Below the pieces are notes generated by a model. It was given only the letters and a program-made list of their open reading frames with translations. It searched no databases and was not told the DNA's origin. A stretch of 32,658 nt of DNA from a virus, in the IMG/VR virus record IMGVR_UViG_3300025013_000005, positions 1 to 32,658 of that record. One strand, 5' to 3'. The position numbers were made by a program, and so were the translations under genes. Positions 20,047-28,149 of the stretch are shown here, piece by piece; positions within the stretch are counted from its first letter, which is position 1, and each line of letters starts with the position of its first letter.

Positions 20047-21069
20047 ATGAGAATTTTGGTTATTGAAGATGAGCCGGGCATCGGTAAAGCCGTAGCCGTA
20101 GCCCTTTGTGGTGAGCAGCAACCCCAGTGCATGGCCCTCAACTTTGAGATCGTCGCCGCCCCTGAAGCCCCGGAGTGGATCCAGCTGCTTCCCGCCGGCC
20201 AGATCATCACCGGTCGCGACGGTCGCACCTGGATCAACGATCGCCCCGACATCATCCTGGCAGCCTTTGCCGCAGAGGGTAAGGACCTCCCCATCGACTG
20301 GGAGCACAGCACCCAGCTCAAGGCGCCCAAAGGCGAAGAAGCCCCCGCCGCCGGTTGGATCAAGGAGATGGAGCTGCGTGAGGGATCGCTCTGGGGGCGT
20401 GCAGAGTGGACCGCCAAGGGCGCCGCCGCCGTGATCAGCCGGGAGAACCGATACATCAGCCCCGTCTTCCACTTTGAGATAGAAACCAACCGCATCTTCC
20501 GGATCGTCTCCTGCGGCTTGACCAATCAACCGAACCTTCACCTCGACGCACTCAACCATGAAAAGGAGTCAACCATGCTCAAGAAGCTGCTCTTGGCGCT
20601 CGCCCTGCCGGAGACCACCACCGAGGACATGGCCATCAACCATGTCATCACCATGAGAAACGACCATGCCACAGCCCTGAACCAGGCGAAGAACCCGTCG
20701 CTTGACCTTTTCGTCCCCAGGGTGGACTACAACACCGCGATGAACCGCGCCACCACCCTTGAGGCCGAGCTGACTTCCATCAAGAGCGCCGGCCTGGAGA
20801 CTGCCATCAACACCGAGATCGACGCCGCCCTCGCCGCCGGCAAGATCACCCCGGCCACCAAGGAGTACTACGTCGCCCAGTGCCGCCAGGAAGGAGGCCT
20901 TGACCGCTTCAAGGACTTTGTCAAAGTTGCCCCCGCCGTCGCGGGTGACTCCGGCCTGGACGGCAAAGACCCCAACAAAGGCGACATCGCCTTGAACGCT
21001 GAGGCTCAGAAAGTCGCCGACATGTTCGGCAACAGCGCCGAGGACATCAAGAAGTACGGCGGGCAGTAA
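20047..21069 (+). CDS. I: prohead protease with receiver-like N-terminal extension (Mu gpI-like)
   Basis: This 340-aa protease trims the scaffold during head maturation. Family features begin at ALNFEIVAAPEAPEWIQLLPAG (about residue 29) and include LPIDWEHSTQLKA, PAAGWIKEMELREGSLWGRAEWT and RYISPVFHF. Residues 1-20 (MRILVIEDEPGIGKAVAVAL) instead look like the start of a response-regulator receiver domain, which does not belong to this family. GGAGGG supports the ATG at 20047; Met29 at 20131 would be the normal family start but has no clear ribosome site. An in-frame start at 20575 probably makes the scaffold separately. Confidence 0.9.
   Translation: MRILVIEDEPGIGKAVAVALCGEQQPQCMALNFEIVAAPEAPEWIQLLPAGQIITGRDGRTWINDRPDIILAAFAAEGKDLPIDWEHSTQLKAPKGEEAPAAGWIKEMELREGSLWGRAEWTAKGAAAVISRENRYISPVFHFEIETNRIFRIVSCGLTNQPNLHLDALNHEKESTMLKKLLLALALPETTTEDMAINHVITMRNDHATALNQAKNPSLDLFVPRVDYNTAMNRATTLEAELTSIKSAGLETAINTEIDAALAAGKITPATKEYYVAQCRQEGGLDRFKDFVKVAPAVAGDSGLDGKDPNKGDIALNAEAQKVADMFGNSAEDIKKYGGQ
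20575..21069 (+). CDS. Z: nested scaffold protein (Mu gpZ-like), in-frame internal start
   Basis: In the same frame as the protease, ATG 20575 follows AAGGAG (20563-20568) at ideal spacing. The product would be 164 aa: the C-terminal half of the protease reading frame, helical and charged, with LEAELTSIKSAGLETAINTE and an acidic end. In Mu, scaffold Z is likewise translated from within gene I. The strong internal ribosome site is the evidence. Confidence 0.75.
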   Translation: MLKKLLLALALPETTTEDMAINHVITMRNDHATALNQAKNPSLDLFVPRVDYNTAMNRATTLEAELTSIKSAGLETAINTEIDAALAAGKITPATKEYYVAQCRQEGGLDRFKDFVKVAPAVAGDSGLDGKDPNKGDIALNAEAQKVADMFGNSAEDIKKYGGQ

Positions 21070-21100
21070 CCCTTAAACCACCTTTCAAGGAGGCTTCACC

Positions 21101-21505
21101 ATGGCTTTAGCTGCTGACAGAAACACCCCGCACAAAGACGGCGAGCTGGTCTCCGTCCCTGTAGCGACGAACAAGAAGATCTATGCGGGCGCCCTGGTCG
21201 CCGCCAACGCAACCGGCTTTGCCACCCCTGGCGCCACCGCCACCACGCTTACCTACCTCGGCCGGGCCGAGCAGTTCGTCGACAACACCGGCGGGGCGGA
21301 CGCGGCAAAGAGCGTGGTGGTGCGCCGTGGCAAGGCGTTCAAGTGGAAGAACAGCGCCGGCGATGCCGTCACCCAGGCCGAGATGGGCAAGACCTGCTAC
21401 ATCGTCGACGACGAAACCGTCTCCAAGACCAACGCCGGTGGCAACACGCAGTCCGCAGCCGGTAAAGTAGTCGGCGTCGACAGCGACGGCGTCTGGGTCG
21501 AGTAG
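21101..21505 (+). CDS. probable capsid decoration (cement) protein
   Basis: This 134-aa protein is Ala, Gly, Thr and Val rich with predicted strands and no membrane span. The pattern KDGELVSVPVATNKKIYAGALVAANATGFATPG and a later YLGRAEQFVDNTGG resembles small proteins encoded between protease and major head genes that stabilise the capsid surface. AAGGAGG precedes the ATG. The assignment rests on position and general pattern. Confidence 0.7.
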   Translation: MALAADRNTPHKDGELVSVPVATNKKIYAGALVAANATGFATPGATATTLTYLGRAEQFVDNTGGADAAKSVVVRRGKAFKWKNSAGDAVTQAEMGKTCYIVDDETVSKTNAGGNTQSAAGKVVGVDSDGVWVE

Positions 21506-21540
21506 GCCCCAACCATCAACCGCCTTTCAGGAGGGCACCA

Positions 21541-22590
21541 ATGAAACAGAGAGTCTCCACATTTTTCACCCTGGTCGGGCTGTTGCTCCTGGCCATACTG
21601 CTGGCCCCCGGCCAGCAACTGCTTCCGGCTGGTACCGAGAGCACGCTTCCGTTTCTCGGCATCGGCTGCATGATCATCAACTCTGCAACCTTGTCGGCGG
21701 TTTTTCTCAACATCAAGACCACCTTCAACAGGGCATTCGATGCGACCCCTGCGCAGTGGCAGCAGACTGCAATGCTGGTCCCTTCCGGTTCGGCCCAGAA
21801 CGACTACTCCTGGTTCAACAATTTCCCGAGGATGCGGAAATGGGTCGGCGACAAAACAGTGAAAGCCCTTGCGGCCTTCAAATACTCCCTGGTCAACGAG
21901 GACTTCGAGGCGACCGTGGAAGTCGACCGCAACCACATCGAGGACGACACCCTCGGCATTTACGGACCGCAGGCAGAGTCCGCTGGCTTTTCCGCGAAGC
22001 AGCTGCCCGACGAACTCGTCGCAGACCTGAAGAACAACGCCTTCACCACGCTCTGCTTCGACGGCCAGTACTTCTACGACACCGACCACTCGGCTGGTGA
22101 CGGCGCAGGCGGTGTCGTGTCGGTGAGCAACAAGCTGGCCAAGGTGCTCTCCAATGCCACGCTGGTCGCTGCCCAGGCATCCTACGGCGCTGCGCGTACC
22201 GCCCTCATGACCATGAAGGACGACGAAGGGCGCCCCCTCGGCCTCATGCCCACCGTGCTGGAAGTCCCCCCGGCACTGGAGGCAATGGGCAACCTGCTGC
22301 TCACCGCCGACAAGTTGAATGACAACTCCCCCAACCCCTACAAGGGTACCGCCACGCTCCTGGTCAATCCTCGCCTGACCAGCACCACTGCATGGTTCCT
22401 GCACTGCACGAGCCACCCGGTCAAGCCGTTCATCCTCCAGGAGCGGAAGAAGCCCGTCTTCGTCCAGCAGACCGGCATGGACTCCGACGAAGTCTTCATG
22501 CGTCGCAAGTTCAAGTTCGGAGCCGAGGCCAGGTATGCCGCCGGCTACTCGCTGTGGCAGCTTTCTTGTGGCAGCACCGGAACCGAGTAA
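21541..22590 (+). CDS. T: major head protein (Mu gpT-like) with hydrophobic N-terminal extension
   Basis: From residue 44 (MIINSATLSAVFLNIKTTFNRAFD) this 349-aa protein matches the Mu gpT family: ATPAQWQQTAMLVPSGSAQNDYSWF, a central YDTDHSAGDG region and a C-terminal VFMRRKFKFGAEARYAAGYSLWQL. Hundreds of copies build the capsid. Residues 1-43 are unusual: MKQRV, a hydrophobic run (FFTLVGLLLLAILLA) and a short linker. GGAGG sits well before ATG 21541, whereas ATG 21670, the usual family start, has no ribosome site. The extension could be cleaved, be a separate coupled peptide, or alter assembly. Confidence 0.93.
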   Translation: MKQRVSTFFTLVGLLLLAILLAPGQQLLPAGTESTLPFLGIGCMIINSATLSAVFLNIKTTFNRAFDATPAQWQQTAMLVPSGSAQNDYSWFNNFPRMRKWVGDKTVKALAAFKYSLVNEDFEATVEVDRNHIEDDTLGIYGPQAESAGFSAKQLPDELVADLKNNAFTTLCFDGQYFYDTDHSAGDGAGGVVSVSNKLAKVLSNATLVAAQASYGAARTALMTMKDDEGRPLGLMPTVLEVPPALEAMGNLLLTADKLNDNSPNPYKGTATLLVNPRLTSTTAWFLHCTSHPVKPFILQERKKPVFVQQTGMDSDEVFMRRKFKFGAEARYAAGYSLWQLSCGSTGTE

Positions 22591-22603
22591 GGGGGAATAG
22601 CAC

Positions 22604-22942
22604 ATGATCAGGATCACTTCTAAAGCCGATGGGTTCCGCCGCTGCGGCGTAGCCCACCCTTCCACCGCCACCGACCATCCGGACAAGGCCTTCACGGCAA
22701 AGCAGCTGCAGCTCCTGCAGGAAGAACCCATGCTCATGGTTCAGGTCCTGCCCGACGAAAGCAGCCAGGGCAGCCAATCCGGGTCCGGGAAGAACTACCT
22801 GATGAACTCCAGCGACACCCAGGCGAAGATCAAGGCAGCAGCCACCCTGGAGGAAGTCGAAGAGCTGGCCAAGGATGACGACCGCAAGGGCGTCATGGAC
22901 GCCGCCGAGAAGCGCCGGAAAGAACTGCAGCCGGCAGAGTAG
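22604..22942 (+). CDS. FluMu/HI1506-type protein (Mu gp35 position)
   Basis: This 112-aa protein has the Mu-like FluMu N-terminal domain: IRITSKADGFRRCGVAHPSTATDHPDKAFTAKQLQLLQEEPMLMVQVL. The C-terminal half is a Ser/Gly linker and a charged helix (LEEVEELAKDDDRKGVMDAAEKRR). Proteins of this type follow the major head gene in Mu-like phages; their role in the head is not established. A terminator-like hairpin follows. Confidence 0.88.
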   Translation: MIRITSKADGFRRCGVAHPSTATDHPDKAFTAKQLQLLQEEPMLMVQVLPDESSQGSQSGSGKNYLMNSSDTQAKIKAAATLEEVEELAKDDDRKGVMDAAEKRRKELQPAE

Positions 22943-22969
22943 GAATCAATCAACAGGGATAGACGACAA

Positions 22970-23000
22970 GGGGCGGCGCCCAAACCGCCGCCCCCTTTTT
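22970..23000 (+). terminator. strong intrinsic terminator between head and connector/tail genes
   Basis: GGGGCGGCG (22970-22978) pairs perfectly with CGCCGCCCC (22986-22994) across a seven-base loop, followed by C and five T. It lies inside the late operon, so it must be partial or be bypassed for the tail genes to be made. Confidence 0.85.
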
Positions 23001-23011
23001 AAGAGGCCACC

Positions 23012-23437
23012 ATGTACTGCGCGCTAGCCGACATTTTGAAACAGATCCCGGAAGAGGTGATCCTCCAGCTCACGGACGATGCCAACATGGGGGTGGTCAA
23101 CCAGGAAGTGGTGGACGAGGCGATCGCCAACGCCGGCGCCGTGATCGACGGCTACTGCAGCGCGCGCTACACCATACCGTTTGCCACCGTCCCCGCGATC
23201 ATCAAGCCGATCGCCGTCGACCTGGCCGTCTACAACCTCTACGCCAGGCGCGTGGAAACCATGCCCGACGTCAGAGAGGCGAACCAGAAAAACGCCATCA
23301 AGCTCCTGGGCGACATCTCCAAGGGCGCCATCCGGCTGGGTGCTGAAGCGGCAACTGCCGGAGTACAGCCGCAGCAATCCCCGATGGTCACCAGCGCCCC
23401 CCGCATCTTCACCCGCGACAAAATGGGGGGTCTGTGA
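23012..23437 (+). CDS. Mu gp36-like protein (DUF1320)
   Basis: This 141-aa protein matches DUF1320: YCALADILKQIPEEVILQLTDD, VVDEAIANAGAVIDGYCSARYTIPF, VPAIIKPIAVDLAVYNLYARR. It is predicted to be helical and is thought to sit at the head-tail junction as an adaptor. It is the first gene after the internal terminator and overlaps the next gene by four bases. Confidence 0.92.
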   Translation: MYCALADILKQIPEEVILQLTDDANMGVVNQEVVDEAIANAGAVIDGYCSARYTIPFATVPAIIKPIAVDLAVYNLYARRVETMPDVREANQKNAIKLLGDISKGAIRLGAEAATAGVQPQQSPMVTSAPRIFTRDKMGGL

Positions 23438-23955
23438 TTACCAGCATTGAAGAAGCCGTCCTCGCGCGAGTGCTCGACAGGATCGAGGCGTTCAGGGTGG
23501 GCGGGGTCCAGCAGGGAAGCCGCCAGCTCCTATCCGATATAGCTGTTGCCGTCGCGGTCCTTGAGGGTGACTTCGAGCGCGTCACCGACACCAGGTGGCG
23601 CCAGGACGTAACCGTAAGCGTCCTGGTCAAGTTCAAGAACCTGACCAGCGAGGAGGCCCGTCGCAAGGGGATCAACCCACTGGTCCAGGCCATAGTCCAG
23701 TTGCTGCTCATGCAGACCCTGGGTCTCAAGATAAAGCCGCTGCGCCCCAAACGCTTCCGCGACGTTACCACCGAGGAAAAGATCGTGGCCGGCGTCATCG
23801 AATATCTGATCGAGTTCACCACCTCGTTCACCATTGATGCCCTTGACGAAGAACAGGTCACCGACCTGCTCGTAGTCGGGCTCTCGTACCTGCTCAAGCC
23901 CGGCGATGATGTCGCCGATGCCAGCGACAAAGTCATCTTGGAGGGACCGCAATGA
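23434..23955 (+). CDS. Mu gp37-like protein (DUF1834)
   Basis: This 173-aa protein of the DUF1834/gp37 family starts with GTG overlapping the previous stop. It has an N-terminal helix (IEEAVLARVLDRIEAF), a strand-rich middle (AVAVAVLEGDFERVTDTRWRQDVTVSVLVKFKNL) and a helical end. Related proteins are placed at the tail terminator or head-tail interface. It overlaps the gp38-like gene by four bases. Confidence 0.9.
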   Translation: MITSIEEAVLARVLDRIEAFRVGGVQQGSRQLLSDIAVAVAVLEGDFERVTDTRWRQDVTVSVLVKFKNLTSEEARRKGINPLVQAIVQLLLMQTLGLKIKPLRPKRFRDVTTEEKIVAGVIEYLIEFTTSFTIDALDEEQVTDLLVVGLSYLLKPGDDVADASDKVILEGPQ

Positions 23956-24128
23956 AAGTAAAATCCAGGCCGGGCACCAAATGCCCGATGGGGAACGCTC
24001 CGAAGAAGTACATCACCGACTCTGTAGCTGTCACGGTCGACGACAGCGCCTACTACGTGAGGTTGGTGCAGGACGGCTCCCTTGTTGAGGAGCCGGAGAA
24101 GAAACCCAAAGGGGGTGAGCAGCAATGA
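23952..24128 (+). CDS. Mu gp38-like small protein (DUF2635)
   Basis: The ATG overlaps the gp37-like stop (ATGA) and follows GGAGGG. The 58-aa product KVKSRPGTKCPMGNAPKKYITD...YYVRLVQDGSLVEEPEKK fits DUF2635, a small protein always found just before the sheath gene. Its exact function is unknown. It overlaps the sheath start by four bases. Confidence 0.88.
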   Translation: MKVKSRPGTKCPMGNAPKKYITDSVAVTVDDSAYYVRLVQDGSLVEEPEKKPKGGEQQ

Positions 24129-25534
24129 TCGAATTCGAAAAGATCCCGAGCAGCATCCGCAAGCCGGGCCGCTACCTGGAGTTCAACACCTCCTTGGCCG
24201 TCCGCACCCTTCCTGCCAACAGGCAAAAGATGCTGATAATGGCTCAGCGTTTGGCAGCAGGCACCATAGCCGCGCTTAAGCCGACCGCCGTTTTTTCGGA
24301 CGCCGATGCCGCCCTGTACTTTGGCGAAGGGTCCATGGCGCACCTGATGGTCCGCGCGGCCATCAAGGCGAACCCCTACCTCGACCTGACCGTTTGCGCG
24401 ATGGACGACGCCGCAGGCTCTGCTGCTGCATCCGGCACGGTCACCATTGCCAACGCGGCCACCTCCTCCGGGTACCTGCGATTGTGGGTAGGCAACCATC
24501 GTATCGAGGTCGCGATAGCAAAGGGCGATGCGGCTGCCACGGTGGCGACTGCGCTGGAGAATGCGCTGTTCTTCCTTCCGGATCTCCCGGTGACATCCTC
24601 TATCGTTGGTACCGTGATAACGCTGACAGCTAGGAATAAGGGGACCGTCGCTCACCAGATCGACCTCACTGTCGAGGTCACTGCCCAGGGCACAATCGGT
24701 ACCGTGGTGCCGCTTGCCAACGGCGCTGTCGACGCGAACCTCCCGACGGGGCTGGCCAAGGTCGTATCGCAGCAGTTCGACATAATAGCCACCCCCTACA
24801 TCGAAGAGTTGCAGCTCGGTTCGCTGCGGGATCATCTTGACCTGGTCTCCGGCCCCATGGAGCAGCGCCCCGGGGTGGGCGTGTTCGCCATGGACAGCTC
24901 CCTGGCCACCACCACGACACTGGCAGCAGCCATCGATTCCGGCCGGATCGTCTGCGCCTACCTGCGCGGAACCAAAACCCCCGGCTACGAACTCGCTGCA
25001 GCGTATGCCGCTGTGCTGGCATCGGAAGAGGACCCGGCGCGGCCCCTCAATACCCTGGAGCTGAAAGGGGTCTCGGTTCCGGACATCACGCAGAGGTTGA
25101 CCAGGACCGAGCAGGAGGCCTGCCTGGCCAACGGCGTAGCGCCCCTCGAGGTGGGACCGGGAGAGCGGGTGCAGATCGTTCGTGCCATCACCACCTACCT
25201 CCACAACGCCACGGGGAGCGACGACATCAGCCTCCTGGACGTCACTACCATCAGGACCCTTGACTATGTCAGAAGGGCACTGCGCGAGCGGATCGCCCTG
25301 CGCTTCCCCCGCACCAAGCTCTCCGCCCGCACACCCGGCCGGGTTCGTGCGGAAATCCTCGACGTGCTCAAGAAGCTTGAGGAGCTGGAGATAGCGGAGA
25401 TGGTCGATGACAACAAGGACGGGCTGATCGTGGAGCGCTCCGGCCAGGACCCGAACAGGCTCGACGTCCAGATTCCTGTCGACGTGGTCAACGGCCTGCA
25501 CGTCTTCGCTGCCAGGATTGACCTGCTCCTTTAA
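24125..25534 (+). CDS. L: contractile tail sheath protein (Mu gpL-like)
   Basis: This 469-aa sheath subunit polymerises around the tail tube and contracts at infection. The family start IEFEKIPSSIRKPGRYLEFNTSLAV and the C-terminal domain with YVRRALRERIALRFPRTKLSARTP and an ending beta-strand are clear. The central part (about residues 90-200) is Ala, Thr and Val rich and probably forms the outward-facing variable domain. Gene order gp38, L, M matches Mu. Confidence 0.95.
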   Translation: MIEFEKIPSSIRKPGRYLEFNTSLAVRTLPANRQKMLIMAQRLAAGTIAALKPTAVFSDADAALYFGEGSMAHLMVRAAIKANPYLDLTVCAMDDAAGSAAASGTVTIANAATSSGYLRLWVGNHRIEVAIAKGDAAATVATALENALFFLPDLPVTSSIVGTVITLTARNKGTVAHQIDLTVEVTAQGTIGTVVPLANGAVDANLPTGLAKVVSQQFDIIATPYIEELQLGSLRDHLDLVSGPMEQRPGVGVFAMDSSLATTTTLAAAIDSGRIVCAYLRGTKTPGYELAAAYAAVLASEEDPARPLNTLELKGVSVPDITQRLTRTEQEACLANGVAPLEVGPGERVQIVRAITTYLHNATGSDDISLLDVTTIRTLDYVRRALRERIALRFPRTKLSARTPGRVRAEILDVLKKLEELEIAEMVDDNKDGLIVERSGQDPNRLDVQIPVDVVNGLHVFAARIDLLL

Positions 25535-25559
25535 CGATCTTTAAACGGAGGTTCAAACG

Positions 25560-25913
25560 ATGGACAATTACGTTTCCAGGGTGCGGCTGGTAGTGAACGG
25601 TGAGGAAATCACCGACTTTTCCAGCGTCACCGAAAAAGAATACGAGCTGCGCCGCCCTGTGCGGCTCATGAACAAAACCGGCGTGATGCAGGTCAACCCG
25701 CAGTACGGCGTTGATGTCGATTACGTCATCCCGGAAGACAGCGTTGAGTTCGACTTCAACTCTCTCGAGGATGCCACGCTGATCATCGAGTACCCCAACG
25801 GCAAGCTCACCACCTACACCGGCATCAGCACCCTGAAGGTCGGGTCCACCAAGTACGACGGCGATAAAGAAGCGACTCGCACCATTGAGCTGCTCGCCAC
25901 GGGAAGGAACTAG
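25560..25913 (+). CDS. M: tail tube protein (Mu gpM-like)
   Basis: This 117-aa protein is beta-rich and matches the Mu tail tube family: VSRVRLVVNGEEITDFSSVTEKEYELRRPVRLMNKTG, then YVIPEDSVEFDFNSLEDATLIIEY. Hexamers stack to form the inner tube. ACGGAGG is upstream of the ATG. Confidence 0.95.
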   Translation: MDNYVSRVRLVVNGEEITDFSSVTEKEYELRRPVRLMNKTGVMQVNPQYGVDVDYVIPEDSVEFDFNSLEDATLIIEYPNGKLTTYTGISTLKVGSTKYDGDKEATRTIELLATGRN

Positions 25914-25915
25914 CC

Positions 25916-26287
25916 ATGCAAATCACCGGCACCTTTCCCGAAGGCATCATCACCGAAGACGGCCGCATCTGCCGCGACTTCATCCTCCAGGAGCAGACCT
26001 TCCGGACCAGGTTGGAGATCGCCTTCGATCCGGACATCGACGCCGACCTCCTTACCGATCCTGTCTATGACGCCGCCTGCCTCATGGCCAAGCGTCTGCA
26101 GGTGGAGGGTCTCGACAAGGTCACCCCGGAGCAGGTGCTTGACCTCTCCGCCCAGGACAGTGACGAGCTGATCGGCAAGACGATGTCCCTGGAGACCCAG
26201 CGCTCCAACTTTCGAGGCGCGGCACAAGCCGCAGAGAAAGAAAGAGCTGGCACTGCTAAAGCTGGGGCTGAAACGCTCGGAGATTGA
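25916..26287 (+). CDS. tail assembly chaperone, short form (Mu gp41-like)
   Basis: This 123-aa protein sits between the tube and tape-measure genes, the fixed place for tail chaperones. The N-terminal part (TGTFPEGIITEDGRICRDFILQEQTFRTRLEIA) and following helix (DPVYDAACLMAKRLQVEGLDKVTPEQVLDLSAQDSDEL) fit the Mu gp41 family. The last 20 residues are low-complexity Ala/Glu/Lys, and the overlapping frame is open with better coding sense, indicating a frameshifted longer form. Confidence 0.88.
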   Translation: MQITGTFPEGIITEDGRICRDFILQEQTFRTRLEIAFDPDIDADLLTDPVYDAACLMAKRLQVEGLDKVTPEQVLDLSAQDSDELIGKTMSLETQRSNFRGAAQAAEKERAGTAKAGAETLGD

Positions 26288-26396
26288 AGCCATGGCCATC
26301 GACGAAGGCGACGCCTACCTGATCGCCTACGACGAGATCCTGAACCCCAAGCGGCCCACGAAACACAAAGTGCTCCGCAAAAACCGTAAGAAGTAG
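26211..26396 (+). CDS. frameshift extension of the tail chaperone (gp41 long form)
   Basis: In the +1 (or -2) frame relative to the chaperone, codons from about 26211 to TAG 26394-26396 read EARHKPQRKKELALLKLGLK, then RSEIEAMAIDEGDAYLIAYDEI and a very basic end. This looks like real protein, unlike the in-frame tail of the short form. A likely shift site is TTT-CGA at 26210-26215: tRNA-Phe can move from TTT to TTC, with a slow CGA next. A fused product of about 159 aa would pair with the tape measure. An internal ATG at 26292 (34 aa) is an alternative. Confidence 0.65.
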   Translation, partial: FEARHKPQRKKELALLKLGLKRSEIEAMAIDEGDAYLIAYDEILNPKRPTKHKVLRKNRKK

Positions 26397-26415
26397 ACCA
26401 ACCGGAGCCCGCTCG

Positions 26416-28149
26416 ATGGACATGAAGCTGTTCCTGCAAATAGTGGCAAATGCCAGCGGCCTGAAGCGCGAGATGAAGGACTCTAAAGACTCCGTCACCC
26501 GCTTCACCCAGGGCGCGCGGCGCGAGCTCGACTCGCTCAAAGGCAGCTTCGGGTCCTTGCAAGGAAAGCTTGCCGCCATCGGAGTGACCATCGGCGCCAT
26601 GCAGCAGCTCACCCAGTCGGCTCGGCTGGACAAGGGGCTGGTGCAGGTGCGGCAGACAGCAGGCGAAGGGCGGGACATGGTCAAAGGCTTGCGTCGGGAA
26701 TTCTTCCTGATGTCCAAGGAGTCCGGCCAGCAGGTGGAAGGGCTCAAGGAAGGCTTCGACGGCCTTATCGCTTCCGGGCAGTTCTGGAAGGCAGCCCTTG
26801 AGTCCACCAAGGGGATCAACATAGCCAAGGCAGTCACGGGTGCGCAGGAAGGTGTTCTTGCCGGCGCGCTTACCGTCGGCGCCGCAGCCTTCGACATAGA
26901 TCTGGAAAAGCCGGGCCAAGCTCTGGAGCTCCTGGATAAGATGACCGTGGCCGGCAGGCAAGGCAACGCCGAGCTGCAAAACCTCGCCGATATCTTCCCG
27001 CGGGTGGGTGCAAATGCCAAGGCCGCCGGTATGCAGTACGACTCGACCCTTGCTTTTATCGAAGCGCTCTCCCTGGTCGAGAAATCCCCCGAGCGGCTGG
27101 CCACCCTGGCCGACTCCACCCTGCGTGTATTCACCAACCTTAACTACATGAAGGCCGCGCAGAAGGGTACCGGCGTCAAGTTCTTTGACGCCAAGGGGGC
27201 GCGACGTGACGCCATAGATGTGCTGCAGGATATCAAGGGTCAGTGGGACAAGCTGGGCAGCGACAAGGAGCGCGCTCTGTTTATCCAGAAATCCTTCGGG
27301 AAAACCGACCTCGACACCATCAAAGGGATCAGGACGCTCCTCACCGGCGATTCGCTGAGCAAGATGCGGCAGTTCACCAAGGAGATCGGCAACGCCGGCG
27401 GCACCCTAGAGCGCGACCTCCCGGACGCCATAGCCAACGCAGTCGATCAGACCGGCCGCCTTAAGGCAAATCTGAGCGAGGCAGGTGATGCCTTTGCGCA
27501 ACCCATCAATAAGGCCCTCGCCGACCTTATCCAGTTCAGCATGGGCGGCAAGGAGAAAGGCGGCCTCGACCTCTCCGGGAAAGAGATGCTTTTCGGGGGG
27601 GGCGCTCTGGCAGCAGGCACCCTACTCACCGCCCGCTACGGCGGCAAAGCAATCGGCGGTCTCGCATCGAGGCTTTTGGCAAAAGGGGGGAGTACTGGGA
27701 TCGGTGTAGCTGAGGGGAAGGCCCTGGAAGCCGCGGCCGGTATCACCCCCGTCTTTGTGACCAACTGGCCAGCAGGCGGCATGCCCGGAGTAACGCCTGG
27801 TGTTTTGCCGACTGGTGCAAAGTTCGCTGGATTGGCTGGCCTTGGCGTTACCGCTGCCGCGGCAGTCGGCCCCCTGGTTGCCAAGGTGATCAGCGACGCC
27901 CAGCGACGCAACGGCTGGGGATGGGATGGAGAAAGCTCTGGCTTAGGTCCAGGTGCAAATAACCGAGAGGTGATGGGGATCGGCGGCCGCCGCGCCTCCG
28001 CCCCCAAGAACGACATCAAGATCGACGTCCACTTCGACGAGCTCGGCCGCGCCTTTACCCGGGTGAACGACATGAACACCCGCACCGACGTGAAGAGCCT
28101 GAATCGCGGCAGCCTGTGGAACGCGCTGATGACCACTGAGGGGATCTGA
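26416..28149 (+). CDS. tail tape measure protein
   Basis: This 577-aa protein sets tail length. The N-terminal 70 residues are a coiled coil (LKREMKDSKDSVTRFTQGAR), followed by a TP901-type core (AGEGRDMVKGLRREFFLMSKESGQQVEGLKEGFDGLIASG) and several hydrophobic segments around residues 385-420 and 470-500. At about 1.5 angstrom per residue, 577 residues would suggest a tail of roughly 85-90 nm; this is inference. One-base overlap with the gpN gene. Confidence 0.93.
   Translation: MDMKLFLQIVANASGLKREMKDSKDSVTRFTQGARRELDSLKGSFGSLQGKLAAIGVTIGAMQQLTQSARLDKGLVQVRQTAGEGRDMVKGLRREFFLMSKESGQQVEGLKEGFDGLIASGQFWKAALESTKGINIAKAVTGAQEGVLAGALTVGAAAFDIDLEKPGQALELLDKMTVAGRQGNAELQNLADIFPRVGANAKAAGMQYDSTLAFIEALSLVEKSPERLATLADSTLRVFTNLNYMKAAQKGTGVKFFDAKGARRDAIDVLQDIKGQWDKLGSDKERALFIQKSFGKTDLDTIKGIRTLLTGDSLSKMRQFTKEIGNAGGTLERDLPDAIANAVDQTGRLKANLSEAGDAFAQPINKALADLIQFSMGGKEKGGLDLSGKEMLFGGGALAAGTLLTARYGGKAIGGLASRLLAKGGSTGIGVAEGKALEAAAGITPVFVTNWPAGGMPGVTPGVLPTGAKFAGLAGLGVTAAAAVGPLVAKVISDAQRRNGWGWDGESSGLGPGANNREVMGIGGRRASAPKNDIKIDVHFDELGRAFTRVNDMNTRTDVKSLNRGSLWNALMTTEGI

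Noticed and set aside
20047-20130. Intact two-component response regulator
   Set aside because: Only about the first 20 residues look receiver-like; the remainder is prohead protease.
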